Positions 1-8,200 of a stretch of 45,242 nucleotides of DNA are shown one piece after another. The first letter of the stretch is position 1; every line of letters starts with the position of its first letter. Source of the DNA: Flavobacteriales bacterium UBA6165. Lineage in GTDB: Bacteria > Bacteroidota > Bacteroidia > Flavobacteriales_D > Crocinitomicaceae. Below the pieces are notes generated by a model. That model was given only the letters and a program-made list of their open reading frames with translations, ran no database searches and had not been told where the DNA came from. Both the position numbers and the translations under genes were made by a program. Location of the stretch: contig DIUF01000076.1 of NCBI GenBank assembly GCA_002422285.1, positions 1-45,242 on the forward strand, given 5' to 3'.

Positions 1-536
1 TCAACGGAACGCAACACATTTTTGTAGTTCAACAAAGGCTCTCCCATGCCCATATAAACGATGTTTGACAAAGGAATGTGATACTGCTTTTCCGCCAACT
101 TGTGCAAATACACCACTTGATCTACAATTTCTCCAGCGCTGAGGTTTTTCAAAAGCTTCAAGCGACCTGTTGCACAAAAGGTACAAGCCAAACTACAGCC
201 CACCTGAGAAGAAATGCATGCGGTCATCCGAGATGTAGTTGGAATCAAAACACCTTCCATCACTTGTTTCACATCATGTGTGGTGAAGGCACATTTGATG
301 GTTTTGTCGGAGCTGATTTGTTGGTCGTCTAAAGCGATTTTATCAATGAAAAACTGCTCTTCCAAGCGCTGACGAAACTCTTTACCCAAATTGGTCATTT
401 CCTCAAAAGTGCTCGCATCTTTTTGCCAAAGCCATTCAAAAACTTGTTGCGCACGGAATTTTTTTTCGCCCATCTGGACAAAAGTTTCTTGGAGTTCACC
501 AAGCGTAAGATTTCGGATGTTTTGTTTGGTTGTCAA
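1..536 (-). CDS. rlmN: RlmN, 23S rRNA (adenine-2503-C2) methyltransferase, partial
   Basis: Radical-SAM enzyme that methylates A2503 of 23S rRNA, and tRNA in some bacteria. About 178 N-terminal codons are present; the rest lies beyond the left edge, so roughly half the usual 340-360 residues is missing. The radical-SAM cysteines are visible as CSLACTFC (CX3CX2C), followed by GMGEPLLNY, the SAM-binding GGEP-type motif of this family. There is no in-frame ATG between the upstream stop and the conserved start of the domain. I place the start at the TTG at 536-534, just before TTKQNIRNL, because a good promoter at 570-599 predicts transcription starting near 565. A further TTG at 572 overlaps the promoter box and is unlikely. 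The product call is firm; the exact start is moderate. Confidence 0.93.
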   Translation of the reverse strand, partial: MTTKQNIRNLTLGELQETFVQMGEKKFRAQQVFEWLWQKDASTFEEMTNLGKEFRQRLEEQFFIDKIALDDQQISSDKTIKCAFTTHDVKQVMEGVLIPTTSRMTACISSQVGCSLACTFCATGRLKLLKNLSAGEIVDQVVYLHKLAEKQYHIPLSNIVYMGMGEPLLNYKNVLRSV

Positions 537-569
537 GCGAATGGTATGTAGATGAATAAATCGCGTTTG

Positions 570-599
570 CAAAAGTACGATGAACTGAGCGAATTACAA
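570..599 (-). promoter_or_regulatory. Bacteroidota-type promoter of rlmN
   Basis: On the minus strand, TTG (599-597), exactly 19 nt, then TACTTTTG (577-570). This matches the Bacteroidota sigma consensus of a -33 TTG and a -7 TAnnTTTG at 19-nt spacing. The predicted transcript would start near 565, about 30 nt before the TTG start of rlmN. Confidence 0.6.
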
Positions 600-644
600 T
601 CGTTTTGATTGGATTGGTTTTTATTAGTCTTACAAGTAATTTTT

Positions 645-676
645 TATTGAATGAATTGTGGTAAATTCATTCAATA
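645..676. repeat. Perfect 13-bp inverted repeat in the rlmN/ATPase divergent intergenic region
   Basis: TATTGAATGAATT (645-657) is perfectly complemented by AATTCATTCAATA (664-676) across a 6-nt loop. The stem is almost all A/T and lies between divergent genes where no transcript should end, so it is a poor terminator candidate. It is more likely a protein-binding site or a remnant of the 32-bp repeats that follow. Confidence 0.55.
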
Positions 677-780
677 TTTTGAATCAATTTAGCTAAATTG
701 GTTGAATAGACTGAAGTAATTTAGCTAAATTCATTGAATGAAATGAATAAAATTAGCTAAATTTGTTGAATGTGGTTAGA
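653..780. repeat. Tandem 32-bp repeat, four units, three carrying a TTAGCTAA palindrome
   Basis: Units at 685-716, 717-748 and 749-780 share the pattern AATTTAGCTAAATT followed by TTGAAT. A more degenerate unit at 653-684 matches the 717-748 unit at about 23 of 32 positions. Palindromes: 685-700 (16 bp, perfect), 718-731 (14 bp, perfect) and core 753-760. Their centres, 692.5, 724.5 and 756.5, are exactly 32 bp apart, close to three helical turns. The last unit contains the -33 TTG of the downstream promoter. This arrangement looks like an operator array for the ATPase gene; the regulator is unknown. Confidence 0.7.
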
Positions 781-795
781 GTTGTACTATTTTTG
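766..795 (+). promoter_or_regulatory. Promoter of the AAA_14/DUF4143 ATPase gene
   Basis: TTG (766-768), 19 nt, then TATTTTTG (788-795), an exact fit to the Bacteroidota TTG-N19-TAnnTTTG pattern. Transcription would start near 800, 16 nt before the ATG at 816. The palindromes upstream would then sit near -43, -75 and -107. Confidence 0.65.
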
Positions 796-815
796 TTGCA
801 ATAAAACTAATAGAA

Positions 816-1961
816 ATGGTTCCAAATGTCCCGAGGTATTTGCATCAGCTTATAAGGAACAGACTTAAGCCGAATAAGGCTGTGCTTATTTACGGTGCGC
901 GTAGAGTTGGAAAGACGGCGCTCATCAAATCGATTATTGCTGAATTGCCCTTAGATGAGGTGTTATTTGTTAACGGTGAAGACCAAATCGTTGCAGAACA
1001 ATTTGCAATTCGGACCATCACGAACTATAAACTACTTATTGGCTCTAAAAAATATTTAATCATCGATGAAGCGCAAAACATTGAGCGAATTGGTTCGGTG
1101 CTCAAGTTAATTGTCGATGAAATTGAGGGCATTCACGTGCTTGTTTCCGGCTCATCGGTTTTTGATTTGAGCAATAAATTAGGCGAGCCATTGGTTGGTC
1201 GACAAACTATTTTTCAAATGCACCCCATTGCGCAGTGTGAGCTAAAGTCGATTGAGAACACGTTTGACTCACATGGCTTACTGGAGGATCGTTTGATTTA
1301 TGGCTGTTACCCAGAATTGTTTCACATTTCGTCTCAAGATGAAAAAGCAGAGTATTTAGAATCTATCATCAACAGTTATCTTTTGAAGGATATTCTGGTC
1401 TATGACGGGATTAAAAAATCGAACAAGTTGATGGATTTATTGCGCCTCATCGCATTTCAAATCGGGCAAGAGGTGAGCATTGATGAATTGGCGACCAATT
1501 TAAAAGGCATTTCAAGGAATACAGTGGAATCCTATTTAGATTTGTTGGAAAAAGTTTTTGTGATATACAAAGTGAGCGGTTTTAGTAGAAATTTGAGAAA
1601 GGAAATTGTGAAAACTTCAAGGTATTATTTCTACGATAATGGCATTCGAAATGCATTAATTAGCAATTTCAATGCGCTCAGATTGCGAAATGATGTTGGT
1701 CAGTTGTGGGAAAACCACATGATGATTGAGCGCAGGAAATTCAACGAGAGCCAAAAGAAGCGCATTCAGCAATATTTTTGGCGAACATACGACCAACAGG
1801 AAATAGATTTAATCGAAGAGGAAGACGGTGAACTGAGGGCTTTCGAGTTCAAATGGAGTCCGAAAAAAAACACAAAAGCACCGGCAGGTTGGGCTAAAAA
1901 TTATCCTAATACGAAGTTTAGAGTCATCAGCCCAAGCAATTTTCTTGAGTTTATTTCATAG
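816..1961 (+). CDS. AAA_14/DUF4143 family ATPase
   Basis: A 381-residue ATPase of the AAA_14 + DUF4143 architecture, whose cellular role is not established. The N-terminal third has a Walker A motif (GARRVGKTALI, about residues 27-37), a Walker B (YLIIDEAQNI) and a sensor-like VSGSSVFDLS. The middle has a winged-helix-like segment (VSIDELATNLKGISRNTVES). The C-terminal part is typical DUF4143, with an ARTYDQQEIDLI-like nuclease-fold segment (here FWRTYDQQEIDLIEEEDG) and AFEFKW. Such genes are often patchily distributed and behave as accessory genes. It stands alone, divergent from rlmN and convergent with lepA, behind an elaborate repeat-containing promoter region. The family call is secure; function is not inferred. 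Confidence 0.88.
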   Translation: MVPNVPRYLHQLIRNRLKPNKAVLIYGARRVGKTALIKSIIAELPLDEVLFVNGEDQIVAEQFAIRTITNYKLLIGSKKYLIIDEAQNIERIGSVLKLIVDEIEGIHVLVSGSSVFDLSNKLGEPLVGRQTIFQMHPIAQCELKSIENTFDSHGLLEDRLIYGCYPELFHISSQDEKAEYLESIINSYLLKDILVYDGIKKSNKLMDLLRLIAFQIGQEVSIDELATNLKGISRNTVESYLDLLEKVFVIYKVSGFSRNLRKEIVKTSRYYFYDNGIRNALISNFNALRLRNDVGQLWENHMMIERRKFNESQKKRIQQYFWRTYDQQEIDLIEEEDGELRAFEFKWSPKKNTKAPAGWAKNYPNTKFRVISPSNFLEFIS

Positions 1962-2024
1962 GTTTATTTGATGAGGCACTTGAAGCTAAATTGCAATATG
2001 CAAGTAAGTAGTTTGTTTTCAAAC

Positions 2025-3821
2025 CTAATCATTCAACTTCAATACCGCCAAGAACGCTTCTTGAGGCACTTCTACACGACCTACTTGACGCATACGTTTT
2101 TTACCTTCTTTCTGCTTTTCTAAGAGTTTGCGTTTACGGGTAATGTCACCACCATAACATTTTGCAGTCACGTCTTTTCTTAATGCTTTGATGGTTTCGC
2201 GGGCAATTACTTTGGCTCCAATGGCAGCTTGAATTGGAATTTCGAATTGCTGTCGCGGAATCAACTCCTTCAATTTGATACAAATGCGTTTTCCTAGGCT
2301 AAAGGCGTTGCTTCTATGCACCAAAGCCGACAAAGCATCCACTTGTTCAGCGTTCAACAACACATCCATTTTAATCAAATCTGATTGACGGTAGCCAATT
2401 TGGAAATAGTCGAAAGATGCATATCCTTTGGAAACTGTTTTCAAACGGTCGTAGAAATCAAATACGATTTCCGCCAAAGGCATTTCAAAAGTCAATTCAA
2501 CGCGGTCTTGCGTCAAATAAACCTGGTTGCGCAATTCGCCACGTTTTTCGATACACAAGGTCATAATGGCACCCGTGTATTCAGATTTTGTAATGATTTG
2601 TGCTTTGATGTAGGGCTCTTCGATTTTTTCTAAAATACCTGGATCCGGCAAATCCGATGGGTTGTTCACCAACATCAATTTATCTGGATTTTTTCTCGTG
2701 TATGCGTAGTAGGAAACGTTTGGCACAGTTGTAATTACGGTCATATTGAATTCGCGCTCCAAGCGTTCTTGGATGATTTCCAAGTGCAACATGCCCAAGA
2801 ATCCACAACGGAATCCAAAGCCCAATGCCATAGATGATTCGGGTTCAAACACCAATGAAGAGTCGTTCAACTGCAATTTTTCCATGGAATAACGCAATTC
2901 TTCGTAATCCTCAGTATCAACAGGATAAATACCAGCAAATACCATGGGTTTCACATCTTCAAAACCTTGAATGGACTCGCTGCAAGGATTGGCTACCGTT
3001 GTAATTGTATCCCCAACTTTAATTTCATTGGCTTTTTTAATGCCTGAAATGATGTAGCCAACGTCGCCAGCTGAAACCGTTTTTTTAGGAACCAAGTCCA
3101 TTTTGAGAATACCAATTTCATCCGCGTTGTAAGCCAAACCTGTATTGAAAAATTTCACGCGTTCGCCTTTGTTCAAGGTACCATTCATGATGCGATAGTA
3201 AGCAATTACCCCACGGAATGAGTTAAAAACCGAATCAAAAATCATGGCTTGAAGTGGTGCGTTTGGGTCACCTTTGGGCGCTGGAATGCGTCTGATAACG
3301 GCCTCCAAAATTTTATCTACACCCAAACCTGTTTTTCCTGAGGCAGGAATGATATCTTCAAGTTTGCAGCCAATGAGTTCTACAATTTGGTCAGAAACTT
3401 CTTCGGGCATGGCGCCCGGCAAGTCCATTTTGTTTAGCACAGGAATGATCTCTAAATCGTGTTCCAAAGCCAAATATAAATTTGAAATTGTCTGTGCTTC
3501 AATGCCTTGCGCTGCATCAACAATCAACAATGCGCCTTCGCAAGCTGCAATAGAACGTGAAACTTCATAAGAAAAATCCACGTGACCGGGTGTGTCGATT
3601 AAGTTGAGCACATAATCTTCACCTTCAAATTTATAATTCATTTGAATCGCGTGACTCTTGATCGTAATCCCGCGTTCGCGTTCCAAATCCATATCATCTA
3701 GTGCTTGTGCTTGCATGTCGCGGTCGGAAATGGTGCCAGTGGTTTGTAACAATCTGTCGGCCAAAGTACTTTTACCATGGTCGATGTGTGCGATAATACA
3801 GAAATTTCTGATGTTCTTCAT
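2025..3821 (-). CDS. lepA: LepA / elongation factor 4, translational GTPase
   Basis: Ribosome-associated GTPase (EF4) affecting back-translocation or ribosome biogenesis. It is 598 residues, normal for LepA. Visible motifs are G1 AHIDHGKST, G3 DTPGHVDF and G4 NKMD, followed by the EF-G-like domains and the LepA C-terminal domain, including GFRCGFLGMLH and the terminal KRMRQVGRVEVPQEAF. I chose the ATG at 3821 (MKNIRNF). The TTG nine bases upstream (3830) lies inside a TAATTTTG promoter box and would add only three residues. Confidence 0.97.
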   Translation of the reverse strand: MKNIRNFCIIAHIDHGKSTLADRLLQTTGTISDRDMQAQALDDMDLERERGITIKSHAIQMNYKFEGEDYVLNLIDTPGHVDFSYEVSRSIAACEGALLIVDAAQGIEAQTISNLYLALEHDLEIIPVLNKMDLPGAMPEEVSDQIVELIGCKLEDIIPASGKTGLGVDKILEAVIRRIPAPKGDPNAPLQAMIFDSVFNSFRGVIAYYRIMNGTLNKGERVKFFNTGLAYNADEIGILKMDLVPKKTVSAGDVGYIISGIKKANEIKVGDTITTVANPCSESIQGFEDVKPMVFAGIYPVDTEDYEELRYSMEKLQLNDSSLVFEPESSMALGFGFRCGFLGMLHLEIIQERLEREFNMTVITTVPNVSYYAYTRKNPDKLMLVNNPSDLPDPGILEKIEEPYIKAQIITKSEYTGAIMTLCIEKRGELRNQVYLTQDRVELTFEMPLAEIVFDFYDRLKTVSKGYASFDYFQIGYRQSDLIKMDVLLNAEQVDALSALVHRSNAFSLGKRICIKLKELIPRQQFEIPIQAAIGAKVIARETIKALRKDVTAKCYGGDITRKRKLLEKQKEGKKRMRQVGRVEVPQEAFLAVLKLND

Positions 3822-3827
3822 AGGGTG

Positions 3828-3835
3828 CAAAATTA
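3828..3835 (-). promoter_or_regulatory. -7 box (TAATTTTG) upstream of lepA
   Basis: The minus strand reads TAATTTTG, an exact TAnnTTTG match, only six bases before the ATG of lepA. The mRNA would have a very short leader. I see no clear -33 TTG at the usual 19-nt spacing. Confidence 0.4.
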
Positions 3836-3941
3836 CGCTTTTATTGGATTGGTGAATCAGCAGAAATAATTTAACAGGAACCGATATGTTGTATCATTCA
3901 GATTGCAATTTGCCAACAGCCATAAGCCAGTTGCTAGCGGC

Positions 3942-5201
3942 CTACCTCACTACAAACCTCACCGTTTCTCTTGTCCTTTGTTCCAGCAGAATTTCTCGTC
4001 CTGCGGTCAACTCCTCAATTATTGCTGAGTTGTAGTGTCGAATGGTGATGAGTTCAACGTTTTCATTGTAGCGCACAGCATAAGAATTTTGAAATGCCTC
4101 TAACACTTTGGTTTCTTGAAATTGCTTCTCGTCAAATAAGGCGGAAAAATTCACCGCAGAGTTTTGCATGATGTTGATTTTCATGTCGAGTTGGTCGTAT
4201 TTGTCGAATATTTCTGCGAGATTTTTTTCTGCGATAAAGGAGAAATTTTTTGTGGAGAGTGAAACCAAGACCTGATTTTGCTTGATGATGTAGCAAGGAA
4301 TCTTGTTTATGGCGTCCTTCTTGATAACAGTGCCTGTTAATTTTGGGTTGAGGAAGGATTTTACATACAAGGGGATTTCTCTGTTTTGCAGCGGTTGAAT
4401 CGTTTTCGGATGAATTACCGACGCTCCATAATACGACAATTCGATGGCGTCTTTGTAGGATATTTCATTCAGTTTTTCTGCGTTCGGGAAGCTTTTTGGG
4501 TCCGCGTTATACATGCCTTCAACGTCTTTCCATATGGTCAAACTTTCGGCGTTCAGGCAAAAGGCGAAAATGGCCCCGCTGTAGTCTGAGCCTTCTCTGC
4601 CCAATGTGGTTTGTAAGCCCTTCAAATTGCTACCAATAAAACCTTGGGTAATAATAATGTTGTGCATACGTAATACCACTGTACAAGCTTCTTGAATTTT
4701 TTTTTCAGTGAGCGACATATCAACAGTTGCAGCCCGAAATTTATCATCGGTAATAACCACTTTAGATGCGTCTAACCAAGCGCTTTTTACATTCGATTTT
4801 TCAAGATGTGCCTCTACAATTCGGGTAGATAGTAACTCTCCAAAAGCCACCATTTTGTCGTAAAAAGCATTGTGCTCATGGGATTTATATTGCACAAACA
4901 TGCGATTGATTTCTGAGAAATATTTGCCAAGTTGTATGTTGAGCATGTCGTTTTTTTCAGGGAAAAGTTGCTCAACAATTTGCCCGTGATAATCCTCCAA
5001 TTCTAAGAAATACTGGTCAAAAAGTGCTTTATTTTGTTTTGCAGATGCCTCAATTAGTGCTTCGAGTTTGTTGGTCGTTTTGCCCATCGCTGAAACAATT
5101 ATCACCAATTTTTTAGAGGCAAAAGATTGAACGATATTGGTAACGTTTTTTACTGCATCAGCATCTTTAACAGACGCACCACCAAATTTGAAAACCTGCA
5201 T
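3942..5201 (-). CDS. lysC: Aspartate kinase
   Basis: Phosphorylates L-aspartate, the first step toward lysine, threonine and methionine. 419 residues. The N-terminal KFGGASVKDADAV is the aspartokinase nucleotide-binding signature, and TTLGREGSDYSGA with WKDVEGMYNADP is the substrate-site region. About 130 C-terminal residues form an ACT-type regulatory region. It is monofunctional, with no homoserine dehydrogenase fusion. The start is set at the ATG at 5201 (MQVFKFGG); the upstream extension to 5243 runs through a TAACTTTG promoter box and is not conserved-looking. Unlinked to other amino-acid genes here. Confidence 0.95.
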   Translation of the reverse strand: MQVFKFGGASVKDADAVKNVTNIVQSFASKKLVIIVSAMGKTTNKLEALIEASAKQNKALFDQYFLELEDYHGQIVEQLFPEKNDMLNIQLGKYFSEINRMFVQYKSHEHNAFYDKMVAFGELLSTRIVEAHLEKSNVKSAWLDASKVVITDDKFRAATVDMSLTEKKIQEACTVVLRMHNIIITQGFIGSNLKGLQTTLGREGSDYSGAIFAFCLNAESLTIWKDVEGMYNADPKSFPNAEKLNEISYKDAIELSYYGASVIHPKTIQPLQNREIPLYVKSFLNPKLTGTVIKKDAINKIPCYIIKQNQVLVSLSTKNFSFIAEKNLAEIFDKYDQLDMKINIMQNSAVNFSALFDEKQFQETKVLEAFQNSYAVRYNENVELITIRHYNSAIIEELTAGREILLEQRTRETVRFVVR

Positions 5202-5221
5202 ATGTGAATTGTATTTCGCAA

Positions 5222-5229
5222 CAAAGTTA
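5222..5229 (-). promoter_or_regulatory. -7 box (TAACTTTG) upstream of the aspartate kinase gene
   Basis: Minus-strand TAACTTTG, an exact TAnnTTTG match, 20 bases before the ATG at 5201. It lies directly after the terminator of the preceding gene (5242-5271), so termination and re-initiation occur within about 50 bp. No clear -33 element at 19-nt spacing. Confidence 0.5.
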
Positions 5230-5241
5230 AACGAATTGCAC

Positions 5242-5271
5242 AAAAAAGGCTGCCCAAATTTGAGCAGCCTT
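5242..5271 (-). terminator. Intrinsic terminator after the type IX secreted protein gene
   Basis: On the minus strand, an 8-bp stem AAGGCTGC / GCAGCCTT (5271-5264 and 5253-5246) with a 10-nt loop is followed by a run of six T (5247-5242). It lies about 25 bp after the stop codon at 5294. Confidence 0.8.
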
Positions 5272-5293
5272 CTAAAAAATCAAAATCTAAATA

Positions 5294-8200
5294 TTACTGT
5301 TTCACCACTTGGATGATGTTTTTTCCAGTTTCAGAAACAATCGTTACAAAATAAACACCTGCTTGTAGGTCTGTCATTTTGATTTCCAAAGTTGAATTGG
5401 TTTCAAACATTCTTTCTTCAACAGAAATTACTGAACCTTTAGCATCTACCAAGTAAACTGTTGCGTTTAAGTTGTCTCCTGAATAGCTCAAGAATACAAC
5501 ATCAGCAGTTGGGTTGGGGTACAATTCGAAACCAGCGATTTCGTTTTCAGTCAAACCAACACAATTTATCAAGGTAACCTCTGCGTATGATGTGTCTGCT
5601 GGACAAACGCCATTTGATGTTACATAGTAGTAGTTGTAAACACCGTCTATCTCACCGTCAACCTGAATTAAAGCAGAATTCAATTCAAGACCAGCAGGAC
5701 TGAACCACTGCCCACCAAGGTCAATTGTTCCAGTTAAGCCATCATAAAGATTAACAAAACCATTATTACAATTGGTAAGTGTTGCGCTATTTCCAGCAGA
5801 AGATGGAGGATAAATATGAATTGTTGCAACAGTTGTGTCAGATGTACAAGGTGTGTTCACAATGTAATAAACATCGAATATTCCTTCTGGTAGTAGTGAA
5901 ATATTTAGCATTGATTCATTGAAAATCAAACCTTGGTTTCCAGGGAAAATCCAGAATCCTCTGTCCGAATTGAGTGTTACCACTTCATTCAAATCAACTG
6001 AACCATCCAAACGACAAACCGCTAGCTCACCATCAACACCTGGTGTTGGGATACAAGGGTAACAAGAAATCGGAGCCTCCCAACCACTTAGTTCGGTGAA
6101 TCCATTAGATAAGAAGTTGAAAGTTAAACATTCACCAGCTCCTTGAGATTCGAACATCATACCTGTTAGTTGAGTTCCCCACCAAGCATTTGGTGCCAAT
6201 AATGGCGCAAAACCAACTGGATTTCCACTAGGAATAATGTTATCGATATTGATTTCATCACCGTAATAGATATAGAATCCATCACTTTGAACTTGCGTAT
6301 TGAAAGAGTCGAAGTTGATTTCTATGTAGTCGCCAGCGTCATCTGGACAAATCACATATACTTTATTTTGGTTAGGTAAGTAGTTGCCATTTGGCCCACC
6401 GTCATCAACAAAAGTTCCTCCGCAGCCAAATTGAGTTTGGAAGTTAACCAGAGTTGAAAAAATTGAGTAAGTAGAGTCTTGGTCGTCACAAACTGTGCGG
6501 ATAGACAAAGAATAGAATGTGGAATTGTCTAAGCCTTCAAGTAAGAAAGGATTGGTGTCAACAGTCACTTCTGTTCCTGTACCAAGTGTAAATCCTTGTG
6601 GGCCATATTCAATTACCCAAAGATCATCTCCTGGAGTGCCTGGTGTCCAAGAAACCAAAGCACTATTCTGAGATATTTCAGTTACAGTTATTGCGTTTGG
6701 TCGAGGACATTCTCCAACAATTATGTTCACATTGTCTATCGCTCCCGGAGGTTGGGTACCTATAGAACCGTCATTTCTCCATTGGAAAACTAATCGAGCA
6801 GAATTACCCTCATATATGGCGGGTATTAAACCTTGCCATGTTTGCCAATTTCCCTGTCCTTGAAGGTTTCCAGTTAAGTTAATTCTCTGAGTTAATGGCG
6901 AACCAGTAAGATTTGGGGTAATTTGGTTAGCTAGAGAATTTCCACTTCCTGGAATAAAATCTATAGGAACCAACCACGCTTGAATGTAATCCCAATTGTT
7001 TTCTCCGATATTTCTCCAGTTAAAGGTCAATTGTATCTCGCCATCAGTTGCAGGGAAAGCAATATCACGATATGCCTGTGATAGAGATATAGAAGTAATA
7101 TTGTAAGTGTTGTTAGCACCTGCGTCCTGTGAAACATATAATGATTGAGTTCCAGACTCACTAACAGCTGAACCTACGACCCATTGATTTATGTTGTTAC
7201 CATTAAGTATAGACCATTCAACACCACCATTTTCGAAATCTTCTATCCATGGGAATATTGAAACTTGATTTTGGGGAGTAGAGGCTGAAATAGGACCCGT
7301 GAAAGACCCTAATGAGCCTGGGGCACATACAGATTGCACATAGAAATGATAGTTTGAGTTAGGACTCAATCCAGTTACTATACTTGGGTTGTTAGAAACT
7401 TCTACCAATGTTCCTGTCCCTGGTGTAAATCCAACAGGTCCGTATTCTATATTCCAAGCAGTTTCAGAACCAGAGTTCGTCCAAGATAATTCAATCTCAG
7501 TTGAGCTTATTACCGATGTAGAGACGTTTGCAACAGGATCTGGTTGAGTAATCACAAGCGTTAATGGACCACTTTGTTCACCTGTAGCATCCTGAATAAC
7601 AACTGAATATGAACCAGGGCTTAGATTAGTTGGAATTCCACTGAATGGACCGAAATCCAAAGAGTAAGTGAACGGCTCAACACCACAATTCACCGAAGTT
7701 AAAGCAAAAGAACCTGTGGATGCACCATTACACGTATTGTTAATGGCTTCAATTTCTGCATCAACATTCACAATATTAAGTGTAACGGAAACGCGATTTG
7801 CACTTTCGCACGCCCCACTCAACGAGCCAGCCCAAAAGGTGTAAAGCCCAGGTTCGGCAGTTGGCATTATTGATGTCCCAACTGTTTCTAATGTTTCATC
7901 AGAGCCGAGTAAATCACCGCCTATCTCATCAGAATACCAAACCACATCGTAAGTGCCAATTGCATATTGGATATTTACTGTTAGATTCAAAGTAACAAAA
8001 TCACCGAAATTATCATTATCAAATGAAACTATTGAAACCGATGTCAACGGAAGATAAGGTGTTAAGTTGAAACCAGTTTGGTTACATTGTTGAGTAGCAA
8101 CAACATTGCCGTTCACAATAATTGAGTAGACGTACCAACTTGGACAAAAACCGCCAATTGTAGCATCCAAAGTTGCTCCAAGAATTGGTGCTCCACCAGT

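Noticed and set aside
645..676. The 13-bp inverted repeat as a transcription terminator
   Set aside because: It lies between divergent gene starts, is almost purely A/T and no gene ends nearby.
653..780. CRISPR array
   Set aside because: The 32-bp units are contiguous with no unique spacers, and no cas genes are present.
2385..2633. Plus-strand ORFs within lepA, the secreted protein gene, polA and others
   Set aside because: They are antisense or out-of-frame shadows of long conserved genes, with no family motifs.
3822..3830. Upstream TTG start for lepA
   Set aside because: It lies within the TAATTTTG promoter box and adds only three non-conserved residues; the ATG at 3821 gives the family N terminus.
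3910..3940. Weak inverted repeat with GCCATAAGCCA core after the aspartate kinase gene
   Set aside because: Only a 4-bp stem pairs and there is no T run; it may be a dispersed intergenic repeat but a single copy here cannot show that.
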